Below are positions 31,269-44,610 of a stretch of 64,000 nucleotides of DNA, one piece after another. The translations under genes were made by a program, and so were the position numbers. A model generated the notes under the pieces. That model made no database searches. It saw only the letters and a program-made list of their open reading frames with translations, and was not told where the DNA came from. The DNA comes from Chitinophaga sp. GbtcB8 (GTDB taxonomy: Bacteria; Bacteroidota; Bacteroidia; Chitinophagales; Chitinophagaceae), in contig NZ_JAGXJN010000006.1 of the NCBI RefSeq assembly GCF_019091455.1, positions 168,487 through 232,486 of the forward strand, read 5' to 3'. Numbering within the stretch: the stretch's first letter is position 1; every line of letters begins with the position of its first letter.

Positions 31269-32471
31269 ATGCAACGAGCAGAACTAGACAAATTATTTGA
31301 CCAGTACCTGGCAGAAACCATTTCTGCTGCAGACCTGCAGCGGTTATGTGAAACGCTGGAGAAACCGGAGCATGCTGCCGCCTGGGAAGCGTTTATTGAA
31401 CAGCTATGCAACCGCGAAAACCTGCATGGGCTAACAAATGCAGATGATGTTGAAAGCGCGCTTGCAGCAATTAAGCAGCAAATGGCAGAATTGGATGGCG
31501 CTGCAGTGCTGGCGCCCGTTGCGGATTCCGGCCATACTACTCCCCGTATCCTTTTCCTGCGCCGCTGGGGCTGGGCAGCGGCTGCCAGCATCCTGCTGCT
31601 GCTGGCAGCCGGCATTTATTACTGGCCGCGCGGGCCGTTTAAACAGCCGGCAGCCATTGTACAAAAGACGGCTGATGTGGCGCCTGGCGCTAACAGGGCC
31701 ATCCTCACCCTGGCAGATGGGTCCAGGGTTACACTGGACAGCACCAGTAACCAGGTTATCCGGCAGGGCGGCACTGCCGTTCGCCAGCAGGGGGATAGCC
31801 TGCAGTATGAGGCAAAAGAAAAAGAAGCGCTTATTGCTTATAACACGCTGGCTACTCCCCGCGGAAGCCAGTTCCGGGTAACATTATCAGATGGTACAAA
31901 AGTATGGTTGAATGCAGCTTCATCACTGCAGTTCCCGGTAGCTTTTACCGGTGCGGAAAGGATCGTAAAGCTGTCCGGGGAAGCCTATTTTGAAATAGCC
32001 GGCAACCCGCAGCAGCCGTTTAAAGTGGTAGTCAATGGCATGGAAGTACAGGTGCTGGGCACCCGGTTCAACATTTCAGCTTACCAGGATGAAACCCCGG
32101 TGAAAACTACGCTGCTGCAGGGCGCTGTGAAGCTGGTATCAGCTGCCAGCCAGGTATTGCTGCAGCCGGGAGAGCAGGGGCTGCTGCCCTCGCCGCTTGC
32201 TGCTTTCCGCGTAAGAACAGTAAACCCGGAAGATGCAGTGGCCTGGAAGAACGGTTATTTTGCCTTTGACAATGCCGGCATCCAGGAAGTTATGCAGCAG
32301 ATTGCACGCTGGTATGATGTAGAGGTGGTATTTACAGACAACAGCATAAAAAGAAATTTTGGGGGAACAGTGTCACGCTATAATGATGTAACAGCCGTAT
32401 TAAAACGGCTGGAAATGACCGGGGTTATTCATTTTAAGAAAGAAGGCCGTAAGATTATTGTTATGCCGTAA
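31269..32471 (+). CDS. FecR-type anti-sigma factor (FecR and DUF4974 domains)
   Basis: A 400-residue inner-membrane anti-sigma factor. Residues 1-95 are the cytosolic sigma-binding part, 101-118 a transmembrane helix (GWAAAASILLLLAAGIYY), about 130-320 the periplasmic FecR domain (ILTLADGSRVTLDS, TPRGSQFRVTLSDGTKVWLNAASSL), and about 330-400 the DUF4974 domain (KNGYFAFDNAGIQEVMQQIARWYDVEV) that contacts the STN domain of the transporter. It sits between the sigma gene and the STN-SusC gene, the standard order for trans-envelope signalling. It is clearly related to the FecR at 50025, with matching segments such as RVTLDS and NQVIRQGG. Confidence 0.93.
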   Translation: MQRAELDKLFDQYLAETISAADLQRLCETLEKPEHAAAWEAFIEQLCNRENLHGLTNADDVESALAAIKQQMAELDGAAVLAPVADSGHTTPRILFLRRWGWAAAASILLLLAAGIYYWPRGPFKQPAAIVQKTADVAPGANRAILTLADGSRVTLDSTSNQVIRQGGTAVRQQGDSLQYEAKEKEALIAYNTLATPRGSQFRVTLSDGTKVWLNAASSLQFPVAFTGAERIVKLSGEAYFEIAGNPQQPFKVVVNGMEVQVLGTRFNISAYQDETPVKTTLLQGAVKLVSAASQVLLQPGEQGLLPSPLAAFRVRTVNPEDAVAWKNGYFAFDNAGIQEVMQQIARWYDVEVVFTDNSIKRNFGGTVSRYNDVTAVLKRLEMTGVIHFKKEGRKIIVMP

Positions 32472-32534
32472 ACTATTGTAACTAATTCCGCGTATGAAGT
32501 ATTAATTCCACAACCACATAAATTAATCAACCAA

Positions 32535-35500
32535 ATGGGTATGTTTTTTAATGCATGTTTATGCAAACGGGATCGCTATGTCCCTGATCGCCGTTGGCAT
32601 GCAATTCCACGTAAGCTTATACTGATCGTTTTCTGTTTGCTGCTGGTGCCCCTGGCGCGTGCACAACAGGTAAGCCTGCACGTAAACAATGAAGGGCTGA
32701 AAGAAGTGTTCCGGCAGCTGCGGCAGCAAACCGGTTTTGACTTCCTGTATGAAAATGAAATGCTGAAAGAAGCAAAGCCGGTAAGCCTTGCTGTAAGCAA
32801 TCAGCCTTTGAAACAAGTGCTGGAACAGTGTTTCAGGGATCAGCCCCTGACCTGTGAGGTACTGGAACATTCCGTTGTTGTAAAAAGAAAGCCGGCCCCC
32901 GCAGCGCCGCAGATAACAACGGTCAGCGGTACGGTAACCGATGCAAAAGGGCAGCCCCTGCCCGGCGTAACCATCACCAGCAAAGTATCAAAAACAGGCA
33001 CCACCTCTCTTTCCAATGGGCAGTACACCATCCGGCTGCGGGCAAACAATGATACGCTGATGTTCAGCTTTGTAAGTTATATAACGCAGGCCGTGCCGGT
33101 AAATAACCGCAGTGAGATCAGCATCGTAATGCAGGAGCAGGTCATGGGCCTGAATGATGTGGTGGTAGTAGGTTATGGCCAGCAGAAAAGGATCACCACC
33201 ATTGGCGCGCAAAGCACCATTCGCGCAGAGGAGCTGAAGCAGCCGGTGGCCAACCTCACCGATGTAATAGCAGGGCGGGTAGCAGGAGTAATAGGCGTGC
33301 AGCGCAGCGGGCAGCCGGGGTATGATAACGCTGAAATTTATATCCGCGGCATCTCTACTTTTACCAACAGCAAACCGCTGGTGCTGGTAGATGGTATTGA
33401 ACGCGACTTCGCTAACGTGGACCCTGAGGATATTGCCAGCTTCAGCATCCTCAAAGATGCTTCCGCAACAGCGGTTTACGGGGTAAGAGGCGCCAACGGC
33501 GTTATACTTATCCAAACCAAAACCGGAAAGGTAGGCCGTCCCCGGATCAATATGCAGTATGACCAGGGTATAACACAGTTCACCAGCATACCAAAATTTG
33601 CAGATGGCGTTACCTATATGCAGATGGCGAATGAAGCATACCGGAACTCCAATCCTGATGATCCGCTGCCGAAATATTCAGCAGAAAGAATTGCACTTAC
33701 CGCCAATGGTAAGGACCCGGATCTGTATCCCAATGTTGACTGGTTTAAAACGCTGTTCAATAAATACGGGCAGAACCGGCGCGCCCGCGTAAATGCCAGC
33801 GGCGGCTCAGACAATGCACAGTATTATCTTTCCGTAGGATACTATGATGAAAATGGCATGTACAAAACAGATCAGCTGGCAAATTATAACTCTGCCATCA
33901 AATACACCCGTTACAATTTTACCGCTAACCTGAACCTGCAGCTGAGCAAAACAACCAAAGTGGATTTTGGCGCAGCCGGCTGGATCAGCAATGGCAATTT
34001 TCCCGGCAGCTCTGTAGATCAGATCTGGGGCTCCGCCTACCTGCTGCCGCCCATTCTCATACCCCCTGTTTATTCCAACGGCCTCCATTCACAGATCCGT
34101 ACGGGCGATATCAACAATCCCTACAACCTGCTTACCCAAAGCGGTTATGTGAGCGAGTTCAGAAGTCAGCTGTGGAGCAATATCCGCCTGACACAGGACC
34201 TGGGCAGCTGGCTCAAAGGATTATCCGTAACAGGCATGTTCTCCTTTGATAACTATAACGCACATACGATAAGCCGCACCAAAACCGTTGACGGCTACCT
34301 GGCGCGTGGCAGGGACTCCGCCGGAAAGCTGCTGCTGGACCAGACCTCCATTGGCAGCAACTTCCTGGGTTACAGCCGCAGCAACGGCGGCACCCGGCAG
34401 TTTTATACGGAAGCGGCCATCAACTATAACAACAGCTTTGGCAAGCATAATGTAACAGGCATGTTGTTATACAACCAGTCCGACAAGGAAGATGCATTTG
34501 CCGGTGACTTCATTAGCTCTATCCCTTACCGTTATATGGGACTGTCTGGCCGTCTCACCTATGCTTATGACAACAGGTATCTTGCCGAAGCCAATTTTGG
34601 CTACAACGGCTCAGAAACTTTTGCACCGGATCACCGCTTCGGTTTTTTTCCCTCTGTTGGAGCAGGCTGGGTAGCTTCTGAAGAACCCTTTTTTAAACCG
34701 CTCAGCAATGCCATACAGTTCCTCAAGCTCCGCGCTTCGTACGGCCTGGTGGGAAACAGCAATATCGGCGGCCGCCGCTTCGCCTATATTTCTACAGTAG
34801 GCGGTGGTAATGGTGGTTATTCCTATGGGCGCAATGGCGCTGACAATAATATAGGTGACGGATTGGATATTGGCGATTACGCAGTGGCTGTTACCTGGGA
34901 AAAAGCTAAAAAAACCAATGTTGGCGTAGAGATCAAAACCCTGCGCGACGCGCTTTCCCTGGTAGTGGATGTTTTTAATGAGAACAGGACAGGCATATTC
35001 CGGCAGCGCGGTGATGTGCCGCTGTATGAAGGCATCCGCACGCTGCCCTACGCTAACCTGGGCGAGATCCATAACAGGGGAGTGGACGCAACCCTGGAGC
35101 TCAATAAAAGAATAGGCAAAGATCTGATCATTGGCCTGCGTGGCAATTTTACCTGGAACAGGGCCTTTGTGATCAACGATGCCAACGCGCCCTGGCCTTA
35201 TCCCTGGCAGCAGCGTATAGGCCGCAAGCTGGGCCAGCGCTTTGGTTATACGGCACTGGGGCTTTTTCAGAGCGATAAGGAAATTGCCAACAGCCCTTAC
35301 CAGACCGGCACCAACCGGCCGGGGGATATTAAGTACAAGGACCTGAACGCCGATGGTAAGATAGACACCTACGATCAGGGTCCCATTGGTTATGGAAGCA
35401 TACCGGAAATAGTATATGGCTTTGGACCTACCATTAACTGGAAAGGCTGGTCGCTGGCGGGCTGGTTCAAAGGTATCAGCAATGTGGATATACAGCTGAA

Positions 35501-35894
35501 CGGCGACGGCCTGCAGCCTTTCAGCCAGGGCGGGGAGCGCGGTAACCTGCTGTCACAGATCACAGACCGCTGGACGCCGGACGGCGCACATCCTCATCCC
35601 CTGTACCCGCGCCTTACCTATGGTAACGATAATATGAACTATGCCAACAGCTCCTGGTGGGTGAAGAACGGCGCTTTCCTGCGCCTGCAAACGCTGCAGT
35701 TCAGCTATAACCTGGCAGGAAAACAATGGCTGAACAACATGGGCGTTTCCAACCTGAACCTGTATTTCATTGGTTACAACCTCTGGACCATAAGCGGCTT
35801 TAAGTTATGGGATGTAGAGCTGGGAGATGGCCGCGGCTCACAGTACCCGCTGGTAAAAACCTATAACCTGGGCGCCAGGCTCACACTGAAATAA
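32535..35894 (+). CDS. SusC-family TonB-dependent transducer with STN domain
   Basis: About 1,119 residues. A long N-terminal region precedes the signal sequence (cleavage near ARAQQ). The STN domain spans about 46-115 (VSLHVNNEGLKEVFRQLRQQTGFDFLY), a carboxypeptidase-like domain about 125-205, then LNDVVVVGYG as TonB box region, plug about 215-335 (IYIRGISTF, LVDGIERDFANVDPEDIASFSILKDASATAVYGVRGANG) and the barrel. It binds and imports a glycan and signals occupancy to FecR and the ECF sigma encoded just upstream. SusD follows 33 bp later. The GH2 enzyme in the locus suggests a beta-galactoside substrate. Confidence 0.94.
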   Translation: MGMFFNACLCKRDRYVPDRRWHAIPRKLILIVFCLLLVPLARAQQVSLHVNNEGLKEVFRQLRQQTGFDFLYENEMLKEAKPVSLAVSNQPLKQVLEQCFRDQPLTCEVLEHSVVVKRKPAPAAPQITTVSGTVTDAKGQPLPGVTITSKVSKTGTTSLSNGQYTIRLRANNDTLMFSFVSYITQAVPVNNRSEISIVMQEQVMGLNDVVVVGYGQQKRITTIGAQSTIRAEELKQPVANLTDVIAGRVAGVIGVQRSGQPGYDNAEIYIRGISTFTNSKPLVLVDGIERDFANVDPEDIASFSILKDASATAVYGVRGANGVILIQTKTGKVGRPRINMQYDQGITQFTSIPKFADGVTYMQMANEAYRNSNPDDPLPKYSAERIALTANGKDPDLYPNVDWFKTLFNKYGQNRRARVNASGGSDNAQYYLSVGYYDENGMYKTDQLANYNSAIKYTRYNFTANLNLQLSKTTKVDFGAAGWISNGNFPGSSVDQIWGSAYLLPPILIPPVYSNGLHSQIRTGDINNPYNLLTQSGYVSEFRSQLWSNIRLTQDLGSWLKGLSVTGMFSFDNYNAHTISRTKTVDGYLARGRDSAGKLLLDQTSIGSNFLGYSRSNGGTRQFYTEAAINYNNSFGKHNVTGMLLYNQSDKEDAFAGDFISSIPYRYMGLSGRLTYAYDNRYLAEANFGYNGSETFAPDHRFGFFPSVGAGWVASEEPFFKPLSNAIQFLKLRASYGLVGNSNIGGRRFAYISTVGGGNGGYSYGRNGADNNIGDGLDIGDYAVAVTWEKAKKTNVGVEIKTLRDALSLVVDVFNENRTGIFRQRGDVPLYEGIRTLPYANLGEIHNRGVDATLELNKRIGKDLIIGLRGNFTWNRAFVINDANAPWPYPWQQRIGRKLGQRFGYTALGLFQSDKEIANSPYQTGTNRPGDIKYKDLNADGKIDTYDQGPIGYGSIPEIVYGFGPTINWKGWSLAGWFKGISNVDIQLNGDGLQPFSQGGERGNLLSQITDRWTPDGAHPHPLYPRLTYGNDNMNYANSSWWVKNGAFLRLQTLQFSYNLAGKQWLNNMGVSNLNLYFIGYNLWTISGFKLWDVELGDGRGSQYPLVKTYNLGARLTLK

Positions 35895-35927
35895 AAACAG
35901 CTGCTAACAATCAAAGATCTACTGACA

Positions 35928-37718
35928 ATGAACAAAAACCTGATTTACCGGAGCATCCTGTTATTCGTGATGGTAAGCTGCAGCTTTGCCTGCAAAAAAT
36001 ACCTGGACCAGGTGCCGGATGACCGTATTACAATAGAAGAGGTGTTCCATAAAAAAGCCACCTCCGAACAATACCTTGCCAATGTGTACAGTTATGTGGA
36101 TGATGAATCCAATCAATGGGATGGCTGGCCATGGCTGGGCAACAGCGATGAAGGAGATATTACCTGGTCAAAATATACCATTTACAATCTTAACATCGGC
36201 AACATCAGCGCAGGTAATAACCTGTTTGAGAAATGGGGCTACTATTATAACGGTATCCGCTCTGCCGGATATTTCATTGCCCATATTGATGAAAATGAGG
36301 AGATACGTTCTTTGAACGGCCAGCAGCTGATTGACCAGTACAAGGCAGAAGCCCGTTTCCTGCGTGCTTATTATTACTTTCTGCTGATGCGGCAGTACGG
36401 GCCGGTAGTGCTTGTAAGCGATACGCTTACGCCGCCGGATGCGCCGGCCGCAGACATGCAGCTGCCGCGCAGCCCATTTGATAATTGCGTTGATTTTGTG
36501 GTAACAGAGCTGGATAAAGCTGCTGCAGTGCTGCCCCTGACACCACAGAGCAATGGCCTTAACTCCGACCGCGAATACGGCCGCGCCACCAAAGGCATGG
36601 CCCTGGCGGTAAAGGCAAGGCTGCTGCTGTATGCCGCCAGTCCGCTTTATAACGGCAATACGGAGATGGCAGGTTTCCGGAATGCAGATGGTACCGCCCT
36701 CATTTCCCAAAGTTATAACCAGGAAAAATGGCAGCGTGCAGCCGATGCTGCTAAAGCAGTTATAGACCTTAACCTTTACTCGCTGTATAAAGATCCGGGC
36801 GGAGATCCTGTTAAGTCCGTGCAGGGCGCGTTGATGGAGCCCTGGAACAACGAGCAGATCTTTGTGCGTAAAGATAATAGCCTGTGGGACTGGGATGTAA
36901 ACTCCATGCCCCGCCAGGCAGGGGGCTGGTGCGGTATTGCGACCACGCAGGAGCAGGTTGATGCTTATTTTATGAAAGACGGCCGTTCTATCCGGGAATC
37001 TTCCCTGTATTCTGAAACAGGTTTTACGGATGTAAATGGCGTGCAGGTGTTCAATATGTACATAAACCGGGAGCCCCGCTTTTATGCCGCTATTACTTAC
37101 AACAACAGCATTTTTCAGGGCGGTAATATGAGCGCGCCGGCGCCGGTATCATTTTTTATTTCCGGCCCCAATGGCAAGAACGGGCATCCTACGGATTGGT
37201 CTAAAACAGGTTACCTCATCCGCAAAAATGTAGGCCCGCAAACCAACGCCGGCTCCGGCGGTAATGGCCAGCATCAAAACAGGCCGCTGGTGTTGTTCCG
37301 CCTGGGAGAAATATACCTGGACTATGCCGAAGCGCTGAACGAGTATGACCCCGGCAATGCCGGTATACTTAAATACCTGAACTTGGTACGGGAGCGCGCC
37401 GGTATTCCGCAGTATGGCGCCGGTGATAATCCCCTGCAGGTACCGGCAGGCCAGGCTGAGATGCGTACTAAGATCCGTGCAGAGAGAAGGGTGGAGCTGG
37501 CCTTCGAATACCACCGCTGGTTTGATATACGCCGCTGGAAAATAGCGCCGCAGGTAATGGGCGACCTGCATGGCATGAACATTAACCAGGACAACAATAG
37601 CTTTTACCAGCGGATAGTGGCCGTAAAACACCTGTGGCTGCCCGGCAGCTACTGGTTCCCCATTAGCCAGTATGAGCTGGACAGGGGCCGCCTGGTAGTG
37701 CAGAATCCGGGTTGGTAA
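35928..37718 (+). CDS. RagB/SusD-family nutrient-binding lipoprotein
   Basis: A 596-residue outer-membrane lipoprotein. Its lipobox is near SFAC (Cys22), followed by KKYLDQVPDD, a common RagB/SusD start. It has the SusD TPR helices (AEARFLRAYYYFLLMRQYGPV, the ATKGMALAVKARLLLYAASPLY segment) and the conserved C-terminal block (IRAERRVELAFEYHRWFDIRRWK, WFPISQYELDRG). It pairs with the SusC encoded 33 bp upstream. A surface lipoprotein gene follows 32 bp later, so one transcript is likely to run to the GH2 gene. Confidence 0.94.
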   Translation: MNKNLIYRSILLFVMVSCSFACKKYLDQVPDDRITIEEVFHKKATSEQYLANVYSYVDDESNQWDGWPWLGNSDEGDITWSKYTIYNLNIGNISAGNNLFEKWGYYYNGIRSAGYFIAHIDENEEIRSLNGQQLIDQYKAEARFLRAYYYFLLMRQYGPVVLVSDTLTPPDAPAADMQLPRSPFDNCVDFVVTELDKAAAVLPLTPQSNGLNSDREYGRATKGMALAVKARLLLYAASPLYNGNTEMAGFRNADGTALISQSYNQEKWQRAADAAKAVIDLNLYSLYKDPGGDPVKSVQGALMEPWNNEQIFVRKDNSLWDWDVNSMPRQAGGWCGIATTQEQVDAYFMKDGRSIRESSLYSETGFTDVNGVQVFNMYINREPRFYAAITYNNSIFQGGNMSAPAPVSFFISGPNGKNGHPTDWSKTGYLIRKNVGPQTNAGSGGNGQHQNRPLVLFRLGEIYLDYAEALNEYDPGNAGILKYLNLVRERAGIPQYGAGDNPLQVPAGQAEMRTKIRAERRVELAFEYHRWFDIRRWKIAPQVMGDLHGMNINQDNNSFYQRIVAVKHLWLPGSYWFPISQYELDRGRLVVQNPGW

Positions 37719-37750
37719 TGTTGTATCAATAGTTTTGAACGCTCTAAAAA

Positions 37751-38728
37751 ATGAAAAATATGTCTTTCAATAAATTCCGCGCGCTGTATGTTATTATTGC
37801 CAGCCTGCTTTTGCTGGCCGCCTGTAAGAACAAATACGACCTGCCTGATCAGCCCCTGGCTAATTACATAAAAGTATATATGCCGGCAGCTGTTAATAAC
37901 CCGGTAAGCCGTGTTTTAGCGATCACAGACAGCGCCCAGGTGATCATTTACGGCGCGGATTATGGCGGGGCCGGTTATCCGCAGGCAGATATACCCGTAA
38001 CCTTTAGCGTGAACCCCGCGCTGGTGGACAGCTTTAACCGGGCTAACAATACCGCATATACGCTTTTGCCGGAGCACGGTTACACGCTCAGTGAAACCAG
38101 CGCAATAATACCCCGCGGGCAGCTCAGCACACCACCGCTGGAGCTGGCTGTTAAAACCAGCGGTGCTGATGGCATTGCCGCACTTAAAGACTACCTGCTG
38201 CCAATAAGCATTGTAAAATCAACCATAACGGTAAATGAGCAGCTGCGTACAGTGTACTTCGTTATCAGGGTGCAGCCTGACCTGGCGGATTATCCCGATT
38301 TTGACAGGTCGGCATGGAGCATCACAGGCTTTTCATCACAGGAAGCCAACGGGGAAGGAGCGGATAATGGCCGGGCAATTTTTGCCATTGACAATAATAA
38401 TGCTACCTACTGGCATACCCAGTGGCAGGGCGGCAGTCCTGGCCCGCCCCATTATATTACGGTTGATATGGGCGCCGTGAAAACCCTGCACGGGTTATCT
38501 TTCCTGGACCGCCAAAGTGATAATGACGGTAAGCCGCAGTCAGTGACAGTAGAAACCAGCATAGACAATCTCAACTGGGAGCCGGCCGGCTCCTTTACCC
38601 TGCAGAATACCAAAGACCTGCAAAAGCAGTTCCTCTCCGGTTTCAGGGATGCCAGATACTTCCGGGTGAATATCTTATCCGCCTATAACGCCACTTATAC
38701 ACACCTGGCGGAGTTGAATGCCTTTTAA
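37751..38728 (+). CDS. DUF1735 / F5-8 type C surface lipoprotein
   Basis: A 325-residue lipoprotein with lipobox LLAAC (Cys25). Residues about 35-175 match the DUF1735 (BT_3987-like N-terminal) pattern: VPVTFSVNPALVDSFN-like stretch (PVTFSVNPALVDSFNRANNT), YTLLPEHGYTLSE, IPRGQLSTPPLEL, and the LKDYLLPISI segment. Residues about 190-325 form an F5/8 type C (discoidin) domain (FAIDNNNATYWHTQWQGG, HYITVDMGAVKTLHGLSF, FRVNILSAY). It has no catalytic domain and is probably a surface glycan-binding protein helping the SusC/SusD pair. It lies in the operon between SusD and the GH2 gene. Confidence 0.88.
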   Translation: MKNMSFNKFRALYVIIASLLLLAACKNKYDLPDQPLANYIKVYMPAAVNNPVSRVLAITDSAQVIIYGADYGGAGYPQADIPVTFSVNPALVDSFNRANNTAYTLLPEHGYTLSETSAIIPRGQLSTPPLELAVKTSGADGIAALKDYLLPISIVKSTITVNEQLRTVYFVIRVQPDLADYPDFDRSAWSITGFSSQEANGEGADNGRAIFAIDNNNATYWHTQWQGGSPGPPHYITVDMGAVKTLHGLSFLDRQSDNDGKPQSVTVETSIDNLNWEPAGSFTLQNTKDLQKQFLSGFRDARYFRVNILSAYNATYTHLAELNAF

Positions 38729-38753
38729 ATGTTAATTTTCTCAGCTAAAATAA

Positions 38754-41945
<3,192 letters not shown>

Positions 41946-41956
41946 GATCTTCAATA

Positions 41957-41987
41957 AAAAACGGCTGCACGAACTGCAGCCGTTTTT
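41957..41987 (+). terminator. Strong terminator after the GH2 gene
   Basis: A-run, ACGGCTGCA, a 5-base loop, TGCAGCCGT, then TTTT. The 9-bp GC-rich stem is extended to 13 bp by A-T pairs. It lies 12 bp after the stop codon and could act on both strands. Confidence 0.88.
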
Positions 41988-42083
41988 GTTAGCACGTTTA
42001 TATGGCAGGCAATAAACCTGAACCGGTAAAAATTTATGACTGTTTTAATATATTTTTACCGGACTGTATAAACATTTTAATTG

Positions 42084-43157
42084 ATGAGAATATTCTTAGT
42101 TGTTCACCTGTTCTTGTTAATCTTGCAGAGCTGCACAGCACAAACCGTTGTAAAAAGCAGCGATCCGCATATTCATTATATGGGCCGGATGGCTTTTAAA
42201 CAGGATGCAGCTGAATTAAGCTGGCCCGGTAATTCCATTAGCATAAATTTCAGCGGCACCGGGGTAAAAGCCCTGCTGAAGGACCAGTTTGGGACTAATT
42301 ACTTTAAGGTTATTGTAGATGACAGCTTATTGCCTGATCTGCAGCTTGATTCATCAAAGCATATCTATACGCTGGTATCAGGTTTGCCGGCAGGCAAACA
42401 CCGGTTAACCTTATTTAAACGTACGGAATGGAGCTTTGGTAAAACCTGGTTCTACCAGTTTGAGCTGGCCCCCCATACCACTATCGGCCCGGCGCCTGCG
42501 GCTAAAAAGCGAAAGATCGAGTTCTATGGTAATTCCATTACCTGCGGATATGCAGTGCTGGACACCACGGGACAGGACCGGAGCACTGCGCCTTTTGAAG
42601 ATCATTACCTGAGTTATGCCGCAATAACTGCCCGCCATTTCAACGCAGAGTATAGCTGTATAGCTAAAAGCGGTATTGGTGTGCTGGTTAGCTGGTTTCC
42701 GCTCATTATGCCGGAAATGTTTGACCGCCTGGATGCGACTGATGAAAAAAGTAAGTGGAACTTCAGTCAGTTCAAACCGGATGTGGTAGTCATAAATCTT
42801 TTTCAGAATGATTCGTGGTTAATAAACCAGCCGCAACACCCTGAATTTATTCACCGTTTTGGCAGCAGCCGGCCAACAGCCGATCAAATTGTTGCAGCGT
42901 ACCAAAAATTTGTGAAAAGTATCCGGGTCCGGTATCCCCAGGCTCAGATCATATGTGCCTTGGGAAATATGGATGCAACAAAGAAGGGTTCAGCCTGGAC
43001 CGGGTATATATCCAAAGCAGTGGACAACCTTCACGACCCGGCGATCAGCACACATTATTTTCCTTATAAGGATACGCCGGGGCATCCGGCTAAGCGTGAG
43101 CAGGAAGCCATGGCAAAAGACCTGATCAGCTATATAGAGCATAATATCCGGTGGTAA
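42084..43157 (+). CDS. SGNH-fold carbohydrate esterase, CE2-like
   Basis: A 357-residue exported or lipid-anchored esterase (hydrophobic start followed by LQSC, Cys17) that likely removes acetyl groups from polysaccharides. Residues about 22-130 form the jelly-roll domain typical of CE2 enzymes. Residues about 143-355 are the SGNH domain: the nucleophile Ser151 in EFYGNSITCGY, the Asn block near VINLFQNDSW, and DTPGHPAKREQE with the catalytic His near the C-terminus. The ATG at 42084 is preferred to the TTG just before it. It stands after the GH2 terminator and so is probably transcribed separately, although de-acetylation would suit the galactosidase locus. Close spacing (28 bp) with the S41 gene suggests shared transcription. 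Confidence 0.83.
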   Translation: MRIFLVVHLFLLILQSCTAQTVVKSSDPHIHYMGRMAFKQDAAELSWPGNSISINFSGTGVKALLKDQFGTNYFKVIVDDSLLPDLQLDSSKHIYTLVSGLPAGKHRLTLFKRTEWSFGKTWFYQFELAPHTTIGPAPAAKKRKIEFYGNSITCGYAVLDTTGQDRSTAPFEDHYLSYAAITARHFNAEYSCIAKSGIGVLVSWFPLIMPEMFDRLDATDEKSKWNFSQFKPDVVVINLFQNDSWLINQPQHPEFIHRFGSSRPTADQIVAAYQKFVKSIRVRYPQAQIICALGNMDATKKGSAWTGYISKAVDNLHDPAISTHYFPYKDTPGHPAKREQEAMAKDLISYIEHNIRW

Positions 43158-43185
43158 ACCCGTGTGAACTCAATATTCTATTTTT

Positions 43186-44592
43186 ATGAAAGTAAAGCTG
43201 ATCATCTTATTTGCTGTTTTTACCATGCCCTTCCTGGCTTCCGGCCAGGGAAGATCTTGTGATTGTCTCGCAAATCTCAATGAAACAATTAAGAAAACGG
43301 AGGAAAACTATGCTGGTTTTCCTACAAAAGTAAATGCCGGCTATCATACGCTTGTCGGAAATCTTCAGGCTAAGGCAGCTTCGGAGACTGATGCGAAGCG
43401 TTGTTTTTACCTGATCAGGGACTATGTACGTTTTTTTAAGGACAAGCACTTTTCGTTTGCGTACATGAACGCGGATGATCCTGATCTGGAGATGGTTGAG
43501 GATGATGCCATAAGCGGCAATGCTGATGCTGTAGAAGGGATGTGGGTAAATCCTGACAGCACGGTCTGGCTCAGGATCAAAAAGTTTCCGGGAAATGAGT
43601 ATAAAGCCATCATCGTAAAAGCAAAGGATGAAAAGCTAAAGAAAGGGCTCGTGTATTTTTCTTTGACACCCCATAAGAAAGGTTTTTTGCTCAAACAATA
43701 TAACGTGTTCAATAGCGTAGATATGTACGCAAAACAAAGAGGCGGATTATTGCAATTATGGAATTTCGCGCTTTATGGAAAGGTTGGCCCAACAGCCATG
43801 ACCACGGCGGAAAAGGCAGAGCTGAACAAATGGCGGGATAATAATAACGGGTTGGATTTTCAAATGCCCGATAAGGAAACCGCATTGGTTAAGATCCCCA
43901 CTTTTTTTAATAACGACAGCAAAGTTGAGAAGCTGATCTCTGCTCATGATAAGGAGATCAGAAATAGTAAATACCTGGTGATAGATCTGCGAGGGAACGG
44001 CGGTGGTAATTCAGGCTGGAGCTTTCTTTTGCCTTATGTGATGACAGATCCAATAAAACAGGATGTTCCCTTACTGAGGGTTTCACCTGATAATGTGAAG
44101 CTGAAAAGGGGAGAGCTGGAGTATTTTGTTAAAAACCCGGTTCCTGCAGAAGCAAAGAAATACTTTCCTGATCCCTTTGTTGCACAGCTTAAAAAAACAT
44201 ATGAGGAATTACCCGTAACAAAAAAAGCTTTTTACGCGGTACCCGGATTAACCATTCCGGTTGACAGCGTATTACAGAACCCTTCAAAAGTAGCGCTCAT
44301 CACCGATGATCTCTGTGGAAGCTCTGCGGAGTACTTTTTTAAGCTGATGGCGCAAAGCAGGAAAACAGTGAGATATGGTATAAACAGCGTTGGTATGATG
44401 GATTATGAAGGGCCCGGGACAACAACTCCGCTTCCACATAAGCAGTTCATATTAATGATCCCCGTTTCAAAATCAAGCTGGACCGATGAAAACCCGATTG
44501 ATGATACAGGTTTTACGCCTGATGTGAAGCTTAATATGCCTGAAAAGGAATGGGTTGAGTATGTATTAAAAGATCTAAAGAAAAGATCCTGA
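43186..44592 (+). CDS. S41-family peptidase, exported
   Basis: A 468-residue protein with signal peptide (cleavage near ASGQG). The C-terminal half (about 235-460) is an S41/tail-specific protease domain: VIDLRGNGGGNSGW (substrate-binding loop) and the serine in DDLCGSSAEYF (Ser379/380). The N-terminal 230 residues have no clear PDZ domain; they resemble the variable N-terminal region of uncharacterised Bacteroidota S41 proteins. It likely acts in the periplasm; its targets are unknown. The gene looks more AT-rich than the preceding locus. It ends 18 bp from the convergent ABM gene. Confidence 0.85.
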   Translation: MKVKLIILFAVFTMPFLASGQGRSCDCLANLNETIKKTEENYAGFPTKVNAGYHTLVGNLQAKAASETDAKRCFYLIRDYVRFFKDKHFSFAYMNADDPDLEMVEDDAISGNADAVEGMWVNPDSTVWLRIKKFPGNEYKAIIVKAKDEKLKKGLVYFSLTPHKKGFLLKQYNVFNSVDMYAKQRGGLLQLWNFALYGKVGPTAMTTAEKAELNKWRDNNNGLDFQMPDKETALVKIPTFFNNDSKVEKLISAHDKEIRNSKYLVIDLRGNGGGNSGWSFLLPYVMTDPIKQDVPLLRVSPDNVKLKRGELEYFVKNPVPAEAKKYFPDPFVAQLKKTYEELPVTKKAFYAVPGLTIPVDSVLQNPSKVALITDDLCGSSAEYFFKLMAQSRKTVRYGINSVGMMDYEGPGTTTPLPHKQFILMIPVSKSSWTDENPIDDTGFTPDVKLNMPEKEWVEYVLKDLKKRS

Positions 44593-44609
44593 TAAGCGCA
44601 GGCGCTTTT
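44593..44609. terminator. Short hairpin between convergent genes
   Basis: AAGCG, a 4-base loop, CGCTT, then TTG, directly after the S41 peptidase stop and just before the ABM gene stop on the other strand. It is short, so the call is tentative; it could end both transcripts. Confidence 0.4.
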
Positions 44610-44610
44610 G

